This document shows, one piece after another, positions 11,401-20,357 of a stretch of DNA of 64,000 nt (its first letter is position 1; every line of letters starts with the position of its first letter). Both the position numbers and the translations under genes were made by a program. Origin of the DNA: Scortum barcoo (lineage: Eukaryota > Chordata > Actinopteri > Centrarchiformes > Terapontidae); assembly GCA_023238725.1 (NCBI GenBank), contig CM041536.1, forward strand, positions 15,035,271 to 15,099,270, in the 5' to 3' direction. The notes under the pieces are model-generated. The model was not told the origin of the DNA. It saw only the letters and a list, made by a program, of their open reading frames with translations, and did no database searches.

Positions 11401-14400
11401 AAAAATAATGTGCATAGCAAAAAAGGTTTACTATAAAACCACAAAAGAAATAGGCTGTGCTGAAACCAAGGTTACACACAAAAGCGTGAGTCCCGAGCAT
11501 ACATCTCGTTCTTTGTTGCACCATAGTACAGTGAGCTACTGCCCCCTAGTGCTGTCGAACAGGGTAAGCATTCCCATTTATGATCGTGTAAATGACAAAA
11601 GTTAAACTACTAATTGCTTTCTGAATGTAATTTGGAAATTCCTATTAAAAGAAAATGTAATAATATAAAAATACATACCTTATTCTTCTTTACTGGCCAT
11701 CTCTATGATATAAAAAAAAAGACTTAAATGAATCAGTGTAAATAACAAAGATTAGTGACAGGTAACTGCATTATCATATCACAAGGACTCCTACAGGGGG
11801 TCTTTTGATGGTGGCATCTCTAAACATTAAGCAGACTTCAACAATAATAACTCCCATGTCATCTTCTTTGCTTTTTCGATCATCAAGCTGCAACTCCATT
11901 TCATAGGTTCTGTAAAGAGAGGTGAGGATTAACACTGATGACGACTGAGTGTCAATTCACTAAAATAATAGTATAAAAAATATACTCCTCACTTGTACAA
12001 TTCAAGATTGTTCAGACAAATATTGCTGGAACCCATGAAGTCATCAGTTGTCCGATTTTTATCATAGACCTGCAACAATGTAGGAAACATTAAGAATAAA
12101 AGCAGACATTGTGGGCTCTTGTTTTATCAGATCAAGATGTATACAAACAATGCTAACCCGAACTTCCACATCATGCTCTCTGTCTCGAAGAGGATAGGAG
12201 AAGGACTCATTCCACCGTGGATTCAGGTTTTTGTAAACCACCTTGCTTTTATAGAGCTGTTTTCCGTCAAGTTTGAACTTCACATAAGGATCGCTGGTAC
12301 CTAAAATTAAATACAAAAAAGAAAAAAACAGACCAACAACATAATGTTTTGTGACACAAAGGGTAATTTTATGTGTTGAGTCAATGTACCAGCACAGAGT
12401 ATAGACACCAATTTCAAAACAAATATGGTGACAGTTAATTATTTAATGCAAACTTGTTGTTTACTTCGTGCAGAACATATTGTCACTTTAAAAATGTATC
12501 CTGTGTATGAAAACACACAAATGATAACACACACATACACACCCTTCCCCCATGCTGGTTGTGTGAGAGACTGAAATATGTGAGGAGGAGGTGCACCCCA
12601 CACATGGCAAAAACAGAGGGATGTAGCTGTTTAATTGTGAAAGAGTAGAAACACTCGCCAGCATGAGGCAACCAGAAACCAAAATCTAGAAGCAACCAGT
12701 GTTAATCTCCCAAGCCTGTTAAGAAAGTCTGTCTGCGAGTGGGGTGGGGGTATGGGACTTCTTTGTTTCTGCAATTGCATGCAGATTGGCCAAAAAATGA
12801 AAGCCAGTCCCATGCCTTCATTTGTATAGGGGAATAAAGGGGTGCTTGAGAGAGCCTGCAGGGAGGCTTGAATCACATGACAAAGGCCCTGTGGGGATGG
12901 GCTGTCAGGCCTGTCAGCTCCCCACTCCAAATGAACATCTCGCAAAGGCAGGCAGGACCCACAGCAGCTCCACCCTGCCAGCCTGTGACAGGGAAACCTC
13001 CACGCAACTTGACAGGAGGAGAATGTGGCAGCTAGCAAGGAGAAAAGCTCTGGCATGACTGAGAACGGTGACGATTGAAATTAATGGGAAAAAAGGGGAG
13101 AACAAAAACCAAGGAGTGGGGGCTGGTGGCGTGGGTCCTTTCAGAATATGTAATGACAATGTATGCCATTGGTGAGCCTTTGGCACGGTGTTGATTGTTG
13201 GGCAAACAGTGGAGAGACAGGGGGCATGTGGGGATTGCATCATTGCGGTGCCATCTTGTCAGGGAAAGTAAGGTCTCAACTTGCAGGGAGCAGGGCACCG
13301 GGCTCGGAGTCCTCTGCCACCCAGTGGGAAAAAATAAACTGTAAAGCAGCATTCCAGGACAGAAGTCCTTTCACCAACTCGCTGTACGGTGATTTCCCAA
13401 AACTGCAGGAGCTACAACAAGGTGTAATAGTATAATCACAGCATAGCCTAGGGGTTTAAATTTTCAACTGAATGAAATTGATGTAGCTTTGAAATACAGT
13501 CATATCACAATTTTGAACCATGAAATGCATCTATCAACAGCCAAATTTTAAATATGTTTTTTATAAGTAAAATTATAGGTAAATAACAAATTAAGCTTTT
13601 TTTTAAGGTGTCAGTAAATAGCCACAAATAATGAGACCACACATGAATTTCTCATTATTGTTGTTTCATTTATGACCACCAGAGGTCGCTGCATTTCCTA
13701 AAGCAAACCCTGCTGAGCCTGGGTCCCAGGGATGGGTCAAGATGAGTGGTGTGCTTTACACTTGTGTCTCTCTCTGAGACCCAAAAGACTCATTTACAAC
13801 ATCAAACACAAGGACATCATCAAAATAATGAGAGGGGTGGGTGATAACCACTCTTCTTCCTCGTTTTGAGAAAGCCCATCACCTATGAGGGAAGAACTGT
13901 GAACATCTGATGAAATTTAGTAGAGGATCCACTTCCATTAAACCTGGGATACCATTTGACTCAGTAGCAATACCAATGGTTTCATGTACAGATCATGTGT
14001 TCTATGAATTAGATCCGATTGCTTTATCCCAGCCTGCCCTATGTCACACTGGTCTGACTGCATACTTCTCTTGTGCGTTTTTTTTCCCTTTGTACATACA
14101 CAACTTGACAAGAGACGTCATCCTCACAAGTAAACAGAGGCATTAACTGAACACAGCCCATCTTGCCTTTATACATAGTAACACATTTCCTATTCACAAC
14201 TTCCCACTCTGATTGTCTCATAATCACAGCAAGATTAACAAGATGTATACGCCTTGTATGTGCTTGTAGTGTTTCATCAAGGGCTCACCCTTTAGCTGTA
14301 TTCAAAAGCCAATACAACTCACAGAAGTGCAGTTCTTTTAAGAAGTACGCGAAATCTGATATGACATCTCTTGATCTGCACGGGTCCATCCAAGGGTGTT

Positions 14401-16901
14401 TAAAGAAAATCCCGCAGTTAAGGAAAGGGTTTATAATTATCCTCTCAAGATCTAAGCGACAGCTTCTTAGTCTGACGGGCGGTGAAAGGCCTAGACTTGT
14501 TGTTGACCTACCGGAGCGCTTGTCTCGGATGACCAGGTTCTTCCCCCGCTTCAGGTTGACATTAAGGAGGTATCTCTGGACCGGGACAGGTCCTTGGGAC
14601 CCAGACCCTGTCGCCAAACCCTGCTGTGGGGGACCGTTCACATTTATATGCTGTTTTATACACAGATGTTTGTCTTACTTCAGTGGGCAGAGCAGCTCAG
14701 TGAGTACTTACAGAGCTTTCCAGAGGATCTTGTGCACTTTCTTCAAACATATCACACTGTTCACTGGACATCTACGTAAAAAAAGGGTGTAATGACATTT
14801 TAATGAAACATCGAAATAACAACAATTATATCATATTAAAGTCAAGCTCAGCAGTCTAGGTGTGTGTACCCCCTGTAGTCTGCATAATATTCAAGGCTTT
14901 AATTTATGAAAGGATGTTTATCCATTTTAAGACATGCCATCAGTATTCTTTATGACTACAGATCACGTCTTTTACATAACCAATCCTTCTGTGTATGGTA
15001 TGTAAATACTTTTTTTGCTAGCAGTAAAAACTGTTACGTGTAAGGCAAAGTTTGATGCTATCTGTCTCTGTGTACTTTTTGTCGGGCTCTCCATGTTACA
15101 ATGTGTCTCTAACTAGTAACACAGGTTTTTGACTGGTTCCCATATCAATGAGACATCTAGACAACAGAGGACAAACAGCCTTAGTTCCAGCAATACCCAA
15201 GAGCTGTACAAGGTCAAATCTCAGGTAGACACTTTTTACACAACACCAATCATCTGTGGATGCTTTTGATGCACTGCACCAGTAGATTGAATAGTTATTG
15301 TCGCAACGGGTATATGTAGAATACACACTATGTCTATGTGTAAGTGTTACAAGGGTAAAGAGTAATAAAACCATATGCCTGAGCTCAGGCTTAGAAAAAG
15401 GAATGTCGATTTCATGCCATTCACTATTTTACAGGCCGAGGACAACTCTTAGAATAACAGCTGAAGTGTGTGGAAAACCAAACCACAGCATTTGAAAGTG
15501 AAATGAAAGCATGCAAATATGACAGATGTGAGAATACATTACATGTTATCGGTATTATTGTGCCGCTGCTTCAAATTATATTTGTAACAGGTAACAGGTT
15601 GTTTCTATTTATAATACCTTTGCTGCTTCACGTAAACTCTTCTAGACTTATTCATGGCACTAGAGCTTGCATACTTTTATCTCATTCCTAAGAGATCCAC
15701 ACTTTCATCTAAGTTTCTAGAGCAGTAGGGGCTCTTAATGTTACTGTATATGCACTGGACTGGATTAGTTTGGATTTCCATCTGTTTGATGTATCACCAT
15801 GAAAGGAAATCACTAATTTGACATCTGAATGCACATTTCAAATAACACAGTCTTCAGTACTGCAAATAAGAATACGATCCTCAGGTTACACAGGCAGTTA
15901 ATAAAACTGACCTCTGCTATTTCCTCCAAGGCCTCCTCAGACTGACCCTCTTCAAGCTGTGCCTCCTCTGTGGACAACTCTCTCATGAAAAAGGGAGAGC
16001 AGGGTTCCCGCTCCAGCTCCTCCGAGTCTGAGGGCATGCAGACTGGCTCCTCACTGGGGGTGCCACAGGCCGAGTCCAGAGAGGTACCATCTCCACTCTC
16101 CAAAGGAGTACCCGGGACATCTAATATCAGAGAGACTCGATCTGCAGCAACTTTTCCTCTGATTGCTGGCGGGGTCCCTTTTTCAGATGACGGCTCAAAC
16201 GATGTGGTCCTCTTTTCCGTGTAGGGGTTCACTTGCTCTCCCATTGAACTCGCTCTGGCCAGCGCTGCAGCGATGTTACCTGAAAGCACTCTCTCTGCTG
16301 GGGCATCCTCACCGGAGAGACTGTCTCTCTCTACAAGGTCTGGTCTTGCTGAAACAGCACTGACAAATAAAACAGATCTTGGTGCAGGAATAGGTTCAAA
16401 TGTAAATTTCGGCACATTGCGCTTGGCTCTTTTATCCACCTGTGCGTACTCGGCTTCTTGAGTCACCTTTCTCTCTGGGCCTAAATTTTTCATACCATCA
16501 GTTTCCTCATACAGGGTCAGTCTCTCCACCGGTACACTCATTCTATTCAAAGCAGCTGTCGTGTGATCCGTGGGAACTTTGAGTCTAGTTTCTGAGGCTG
16601 CATCGCTTAGTCTGTCTGTAAAAAGTGCTCCATCAGCAAAGGAGCCACTTGCGACAGAATCAGTATCACTCACACCGGGGGAGTTGCCAAAGAAGATGGC
16701 TTCAGAGGCAGTGGACGGCAGGGCGCTCTCGGTGGAAAACGCTTCACCTGGCACAAACCGTAGGTCTGGTACGGAAATGCTGCGCCGATGGGCCAGCTGC
16801 CTCGACTGCTTGGCAAGCGCTTTCTTCCCTGGCCTCTTCAGGTTGACCAGCTTAGTTTTCTGACGCAAGTTCTCCAAGAAAGTCTTTTTCTTGACCTCCA
16901 T
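6874..16901 (-). CDS. mctp2: MCTP2, multiple C2 and transmembrane domain protein 2 (C-terminus outside window)
   Basis: Fourteen coding exons join in frame (16901-15912, 14623-14512, 12300-12158, 12069-11993, 11909-11795, 11702-11679, 9305-9129, 8424-8294, 8189-8003, 7765-7672, 7582-7480, 7384-7282, 7167-7066, 6948-6874), giving 2,433 nt or 811 residues. Residues 1-330 are a low-complexity, Ser/Glu-rich N-terminal region with a conserved RRSISVPDL motif at 39-47. C2A is at about 348-432, C2B at about 510-625 and C2C at about 665-760, followed by a linker ending NPKFNKK. The family then has two membrane helices, which lie past the left edge. MCTPs are ER-anchored proteins whose C2 domains bind anionic phospholipid, some in a calcium-dependent way. 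The assignment to MCTP2 rather than MCTP1 rests on the SVPDL motif, on KTLNPEWNK followed by FPIKDIHDVIE, and on linkage to mef2a (both genes on human 15q26). All phases agree at every junction. Which teleost co-orthologue (a or b) it is cannot be told. Confidence 0.93.
7066..7167 (-). CDS. mctp2: mctp2 exon 14: C2C end
   Basis: 102 nt, phase 0 to 0. It encodes VQNGQQITLFLKKENLGNAS and KGSITLVLDVIYNK, matching the family's RDGQxxxYxLKNKDL...KGxIxLExDxIYN segment. Acceptor ATTCTAAAAG, donor AACAAA|GTAAGG. Confidence 0.9.
7282..7384 (-). CDS. mctp2: mctp2 exon 13: C2C loop 3
   Basis: 103 nt, phase 2 to 0. It encodes PIKDIHDVIELTVLDENGDK and APTFLGKVAIPLLT. In loop 3, Asp733 and Asp737 are kept. 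Position 735 is Asn and 741 is Thr where human MCTP2 has Asp. Donor TTGACT|GTAAGA. Confidence 0.93.
7480..7582 (-). CDS. mctp2: mctp2 exon 12: C2C core
   Basis: 103 nt, phase 1 to 2. It encodes GKSNSLCVVELGNSKLQTHT and VYKTLNPEWNKALTF. The usual SDPF of loop 1 is SNSL, so the second loop-1 Asp is Asn687. The rest is a very good C2 match. Acceptor TCATTTGCAG, donor ACATT|GTAAAT. Confidence 0.92.
7672..7765 (-). CDS. mctp2: mctp2 exon 11: start of C2C
   Basis: 94 nt, phase 0 to 1. It encodes SIQNSHKCVGEVGFLQVKVI and KANDLPATDLN, the first strand and first half of loop 1 of C2C. Asp681 is in the place of the first calcium ligand. The acceptor has a long T tract. Donor CAATG|GTATTC. Confidence 0.9.
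8003..8189 (-). CDS. mctp2: mctp2 exon 10: C2B end
   Basis: 187 nt, phase 2 to 0. It encodes FEIDLSRLSLNERQLYTHML and DPGKGRLVFLVTLRPCWGVS and on to TILQKF. This matches the LVTLTPC-GVSVSD region of human MCTP2. Acceptor TTTTGTCTCAG, donor AAATTT|GTATGT. Confidence 0.9.
8294..8424 (-). CDS. mctp2: mctp2 exon 9: C2B second half
   Basis: 131 nt, phase 0 to 2. It encodes NLCIQASPQWREQFDFNQFE and on to a basic loop VEVCSKRGRKGEESWGM. PQWREQFDF is the typical C2 strand. The loop-3 aspartates are replaced by a Lys/Arg-rich stretch. Donor GGCAT|GTGAGT. An alternative GTGAGG at about 8,313 would break the frame with exon 10. Confidence 0.88.
8468..8495 (-). repeat. (GT)14 microsatellite near an acceptor
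   Basis: (AC)14 on plus is (GT)14 in the mctp2 transcript. It ends about 42 nt upstream of the exon 9 acceptor, with TTTTCC directly after it. Confidence 0.9.
9129..9305 (-). CDS. mctp2: mctp2 exon 8: linker and start of C2B
   Basis: 177 nt, phase 0 to 0. It encodes a polar linker, then MWTGVLRITLVEGQDLPQYG and HGDIYVRFRLGDQKYKSK, the first half of C2B. The loop-1 region has one Asp (in GDIYV); human MCTP2 C2B is also degenerate here, so C2B is probably calcium-independent. Acceptor GCCCCGCAG, donor AGCAAG|GTTGGA. Confidence 0.9.
9306..11678 (-). other. mctp2: mctp2 intron 7
   Basis: This 2.4-kb intron contains a CTCF-like motif at 11,538-11,552. A GC-richer block at about 10,060-10,450, with CCAATAAAACAATT at its end, could be conserved non-coding sequence, which I cannot test. 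A C-rich, C/A-repetitive patch lies at 10,640-10,710. No gene is seen. Confidence 0.5.
11538..11552 (-). promoter_or_regulatory. CTCF-like motif
   Basis: The minus strand reads GCACTAGGGGGCAGT, matching 14 of 15 positions of the CTCF core. It is the best of the four such matches in the window because the central AGGGGGCAG is exact. It sits in mctp2 intron 7. Confidence 0.45.
11679..11702 (-). CDS. mctp2: mctp2 exon 7: 24-nt microexon
   Basis: AGATGGCCAGTAAAG and a further 9 nt are flanked by TATATCATAG and AAG|GTATGTA. It encodes RWPVKKNK in phase 0, matching the place of a basic HRW...RKR segment in human MCTP2 between C2A and C2B. Both splice sites are good. It adds a strongly basic octapeptide, and skipping would keep the frame. 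Confidence 0.75.
11795..11909 (-). CDS. mctp2: mctp2 exon 6: C2A end and linker
   Basis: 115 nt, phase 2 to 0. It encodes TYEMELQLDDRKSKEDDMGV then IIVEVCLMFRDATIKRPP. The acceptor CTCTCTTTACAG is strong. The donor CCCCCT|GTAGGA is weak, chosen because it restores the frame into exon 7 and agrees with the family alignment. Confidence 0.85.
11993..12069 (-). CDS. mctp2: mctp2 exon 5: C2A loop 3
   Basis: 77 nt, phase 0 to 2. It encodes VYDKNRTTDDFMGSSNICLN then NLELY. This is calcium loop 3 of C2A: Asp418 and Asp424/425 are present, and position 420 is Asn where human MCTP2 has Asp (YDRD). It is too short for a long frame and was found from the acceptor GTTGCAG and donor ACAA|GTGAGG. Confidence 0.9.
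12158..12300 (-). CDS. mctp2: mctp2 exon 4: C2A core
   Basis: 143 nt, phase 1 to 0. It encodes GTSDPYVKFKLDGKQLYKSK followed by VVYKNLNPRWNE, a typical C2 core with the SDPYV loop-1 motif (Asp371) and the NLNPxWNE strand. The donor is CGG|GTTAGC, somewhat weak at +4 to +6 but the only one that keeps frame with exon 5. Confidence 0.92.
12301..14511 (-). other. mctp2: mctp2 intron 3
   Basis: This 2.2-kb intron contains a CTCF-like motif at 13,676-13,690. A GC-richer block at about 12,830-13,350 shows no gene features. The rest is AT-rich and unremarkable. Confidence 0.55.
13676..13690 (+). promoter_or_regulatory. CTCF-like motif
   Basis: CCACCAGAGGTCGCT matches 14 of 15 positions of the CTCF core CCASYAGRKGGCRSY; the mismatch is T for G at position 11. 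It lies in mctp2 intron 3. Motif match only; occupancy is unknown. Confidence 0.4.
14512..14623 (-). CDS. mctp2: mctp2 exon 3: start of C2A
   Basis: 112 nt, phase 0 to 1, donor TCCG|GTAGGT. After a short linker it encodes RYLLNVNLKRGKNLVIRDKRS, the first two beta strands and calcium loop 1 of C2A. Asp364 is the first loop-1 ligand. The second, Asp371, comes from exon 4. Confidence 0.9.
14624..15911 (-). other. mctp2: mctp2 intron 2
   Basis: This is a 1.3-kb intron, donor GTCAGT and acceptor TCCCCCACAG. I see no repeat, RNA gene or motif of note in it. The plus-strand open frame that covers 14,163-14,792 is antisense to exon 3 and has no family features. Confidence 0.6.
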
Positions 16902-16913
16902 CTTGAGTGACAC
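15912..16913 (-). CDS. mctp2: mctp2 exon 2: start codon and N-terminal region
   Basis: The acceptor is at 16,915-16,914, with 12 nt of 5' UTR before ATG at 16,901-16,899. The ATG context is AAGATGG (purine at -3, G at +4), which is strong. It encodes residues 1-330 and ends ...GCA GAG|GTCAGT, phase 0. The N-terminus is basic (MEVKKKTFLENLRQK, then LKRPGKKALAKQ). RRSISVPDL at 39-47 resembles the human MCTP2 SVPDL motif and has a basophilic kinase-type RRxS site. The remainder is acidic and Ser-rich, probably disordered. It is longer than the roughly 190-residue pre-C2 region of human MCTP2. Confidence 0.88.
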
Positions 16914-17598
16914 CTTTCAGATAAAAAAAATAATACATTAAATATATTAAAAATGCTATGTCTTACATGTTAAAAATGCTGTCTTACATGTGTACAGACC
17001 TAACACAGTAAAGCAAAGTGTCCAGTGTAAAGTAGATTCATTTCATGGAAATTATATTTACAGCAGTAGCCAAATGTAAAATGTACAAGAGGTGGCCTCC
17101 CAGGTCATATATCTTGAAAAAAATGCTGGCTATAAAACATATGGTATAACTTCTGCTCAGCATTACATTTCCTGTCTTATACTTTGGCAAAAAATAGTTT
17201 AGAAAAGCAGAATTCAACCCACTGAGACTTTTACTGTGTCTCTACATAAGTTCACAGAGTGCAGTGTGTCGATATGTAGAAACACAATAGCAGATTAAGG
17301 ACTTCAGAGGATTTCTGTCACCGTACATGAATAATAGCAAGGATGTCTCTATTTCCATCTCAGTCTACACCTACTTCTTCCAATTTTCTGTTTTGACCCT
17401 CTGTAATGAAACACAAATAATGCCAACTTGTAGCTACATGTAAATCAGTGAAGGCTACACTATTTATTATTATAGAAAACTGTCTGATCTTACAAACATC
17501 TCTGAATAAAATGCTTTACCTAAACAATTCTACATGGCTTTACCACCTGGATTATTCCAATATAATGTAGAAAAAAATAAAACACGACCATAAGATAC
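16914..17598 (-). other. mctp2: mctp2 intron 1
   Basis: This is a 685-nt intron between the 5' UTR exon donor (GTATCT) and the acceptor, which has the T-rich tract TTTTTTTTATCTGAAAG. It is AT-rich with no repeats of note and nothing gene-like. Confidence 0.6.
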
Positions 17599-17720
17599 CT
17601 GTCCGGTTGACTCCTCTCTGATGAACAGCCACTGACACTGAACAGACACTGAATCAGTCTCTGTTCAGTCCAGGGAGGCACGTCAACCATCCCAACTATG
17701 ATGAAAAAGAGGAGGTGTTT
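17599..17720 (-). other. mctp2: mctp2 5' UTR exon 1 (5' end approximate)
   Basis: The minus strand reads into a good donor, GGACAG|GTATCT, ending at 17,599. The next acceptor is at 16,915-16,914, just 12 nt before the start codon in exon 2. In the frame that reaches the main ATG there is a TGA and no earlier ATG, so the exon is non-coding for the main product. It contains a 33-bp near-perfect palindrome (17,637-17,669) and an out-of-frame ATG at 17,690-17,688. The right boundary is a guess because no TATA box or initiator is clear. Confidence 0.55.
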
Positions 17721-17780
17721 TGGCCGACACTAGATGCAGTTAGTGCACTTTCCTGCTTGAAGACAACTTGGGAGGCCCGT

Positions 17781-17786
17781 GATTGG
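17781..17786 (-). promoter_or_regulatory. mctp2: CCAAT box, candidate mctp2 promoter
   Basis: The minus strand reads CCACCAATCACGGG here, a consensus CCAAT (NF-Y) box about 100-180 nt upstream of the first-exon donor. That is the usual placement relative to a TATA-less start. No TATA box is visible between it and 17,700. The position fits the promoter, but a CCAAT pentamer is short and can occur by chance. Confidence 0.35.
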
Positions 17787-19419
17787 TGGAGAGGCCAAAC
17801 TGGTTGAAACTAGCCATACCAGTCTCACAAGGTGAGTTTCAATGACTATGACAATGCCACAGACAGGTGTTGAGTCCTGCCCAAGTCCTCCGTGGGTTTA
17901 TGGTGGAACATGCTGTGTGATTTCACTTATGTGGACTCAGAAAATTACTTATTATGTACCATTGGATTAAGCACACACTGAGGCACCGAAACTACGATGG
18001 AGCTCACTGTGCAGCAGGTTGAACAGCCTGTTTATGGCCCGCCAGTCAGTCTGTTTATTGTTGATTTGAATATTTGACTGTTTATTTGCTTTTGTGAGGC
18101 TATTTGTCTGTTTTAAGACTTGCATGCATTACACTTCTTCTAATATGCGTTTCTTTATAGGTCCAAGTATTTGAAAAAAAAAAAATGTAATGCCATAATC
18201 TATCCTAATTCTACAATACAACTGTCCTTCTTATCTGTCCAAAACAGCCTCAAAATACTGCTGATGGATTCCACAACATGACTGAGGCATATGAAATGTT
18301 GGCTATCTGTTCGTCTTATCTCATCCCTGATCTTTCAGCGTGGATCTGGCACTCGGCGGCTGCCTTGTCATACCAAGCTCCTCTTCTTTCACGCAGCCCC
18401 ATATTTGTTTACAGTGGAACATGGTTTAGCCTAAGCTCGTCAAAAGTGAGCATTTGTGTTTGCAAAGTATAAACTATAGCTTTCTGTCCACACACGGAAG
18501 CCAGCGCAACAGACCCACTGGTGTTCCCTCGCTCTCCCCCTTGTCTGTGCCCAGCCGTGGAGACTATATGACAACAGATGTGTTTGAGTCTGGACTGAGT
18601 CTTGTTCAATATTTGCTGATGTCTTAAGGAGATCAGGCCCACATGAAAGAGCTCCAACTTGGCTCCCAGTTGAAAGGCAGGGCTGGAGATCTGAACGGGG
18701 CAAGCCCCTATGGCAGGTGGCCTGTCGCCCCTTCTTCTCACACAACTCAAACAGCCCCAAAACCCTTCTTGGTTACTCTACACATGCACACTGGACCTTT
18801 TCCAGCCTGCAGCACAGCTGGTCTGATGGACGGGGAGCCAAGAACATGCACTTGGGGACAAATATACTGAGTGATGCACATGCAAGCCTTCACACTGGAA
18901 ACCACCATGAAAGATCGAGGCTGTCAACTACACAGTTGACCTAAACCCCCTGTTTGTCTCTCAGTGTTTCATGCCTTCTTTTTTAATTCATATTAGTGCA
19001 GTTTCAGACACAAGAGCAGCAACACCACAATGGAGGAAATGCAAATGAAGCCCAGCATTCAAAAATTTAAATGGTGTTAAAATAAAAGATATTTCCCTTT
19101 TAAATGTAGTTTCCAAAATGGAAATACTAAAGTGCAAGTCCACATAACTGTTAGTATTTCTCACCTAAATGTTAGGTATCATTCTTAGATATCAGTATAT
19201 AACATCATAATATTTCTCCTTTTAAAATGATGAAACTTAACAAATTCATATTGAAAACACACTTTATATTCAATCACATCTAGCTGGATAGTATCTTCTT
19301 TTTTTTTTCTTGTGTCCAGGTGTGACCTTTTGGTTTACCTGCTTACCTTCACCTCAGCTGACAAGATTTTATCAACAGGCCTGACACCATCTTCAGCACT
19401 GTGTGATGTACTGGGTTAC

Positions 19420-19434
19420 AGTGCCTCCTGCTGG
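19420..19434 (-). promoter_or_regulatory. CTCF-like motif between the two genes
   Basis: The minus strand reads CCAGCAGGAGGCACT, 14 of 15 against the CTCF core; the mismatch is A at position 9. It lies between mef2a and mctp2. Confidence 0.4.
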
Positions 19435-19581
19435 CCACACTGTGGAAATACATGAAGTCTTCTTCGCCACTGCACTAAAAGAGACATATCACTAGATGTC
19501 ACCTGAGAAATACTTTGGTCTCTCCTGTATGTTCATCATTATTATCAGCTGAAGACCATTTTCAAGTCTTCAAGTGCTGCT

Positions 19582-19899
19582 GTGGTGGAAAGTAACTATT
19601 TTATTCAAAGTAAAACTTTGAGGTACTTTACTTATGTATTTCAATTTAATGGCACTTTATATTTCTAGTGCCTGCCTTTTAATTTTTTCATCATATCTGA
19701 TCAGTTACGCTGATAAAAATGCTTAAAACTATTCAACTATACACTGTATAAGGCAGTTAAAAACATCTCCACCATCACCAGCAACATTCAAAAGCTGCCC
19801 AGGTGTTCATTTAATAGTAAGATTAGTAATAAAATGTTTTTTACGCTGTTATATTATTTATTTTATTTAAGTAATGGTTGAGTATTTCTCCCACCACTG
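19582..19899. mobile_element. Decayed non-autonomous hAT-like element (TIR GTGGTGGAAAGTAAC)
   Basis: It begins GTGGTGGAAAGTAAC and ends ...AGTATTTCTCCCACCAC, with internal stretches such as TTTGAGGTACTTTACTTA. This is the pattern of an abundant teleost non-autonomous DNA transposon with GTGGTGGAA termini. No coding capacity. A second relative is at 52,877-53,159. The class assignment is from memory. Confidence 0.55.
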
Positions 19900-20351
19900 G
19901 CTGCCACACTGTTGATAGTCTTTAATCTAGATGTGTGATGTCTTTACAGTAAAGCAGCAGTTTTTGTTTATATAACATTTTGAGCCTGGTAGTTTCACAA
20001 AGTGAATATGTCAGACATTTTCTTCAACAAAGTAAGTGAGATGAAGATTTTAACAGCACTGCTCTGTTCATTTTGTATCACCGTGACAGACAATGGCAGA
20101 AAGATGAACAGACATTGAGTTCAGATTGAGCATACACTGAGGTGTTTAATAAAGTTGACAGTTTCTACTGTTTGGGACTTCACAGGAGAACAAATTCTAT
20201 GTAAGAGTTTACTTCATTTTATACAGAATAAGAGAGATAACCTAAATTACACATTAAAAGCCAATATTTGTACTTTTGTGAAGAATACAAATTTTGTACA
20301 ACAATATCTAGCATAGTATCTTAATTGTTTAATAAAAAGTTCACTTGAATA

Positions 20352-20357
20352 TTTATT
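20352..20357 (-). terminator. mef2a: Candidate polyA signal (AATAAA) for mef2a
   Basis: AATAAA on the minus strand, 3.1 kb after the stop codon. MEF2A messages have long 3' UTRs, so a distal site is plausible. Other minus-strand AATAAA copies occur at 22,889-22,894 (0.56 kb after the stop) and near 19,855-19,868. The sequence alone cannot choose. Confidence 0.3.

Larger units (their letters stand above)
17787..20351. other. Intergenic region between mctp2 promoter and mef2a 3' UTR
   Basis: It holds no gene that I can support. It includes a decayed hAT-like element at 19,582-19,899 and a CTCF-like motif at 19,420-19,434. A GC-richer, exon-free block lies at 18,290-18,900, where overlapping frames on both strands have no recognisable features. 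Its right edge depends on where mef2a ends. Confidence 0.5.

Noticed and set aside
14163..14792. 209-codon plus-strand open frame
   Set aside because: It is antisense to mctp2 exon 3 and its flanks, with no recognisable domain.
16570..16863. Plus-strand frames opposite mctp2 exon 2
   Set aside because: Shadows of the real coding exon on the minus strand.
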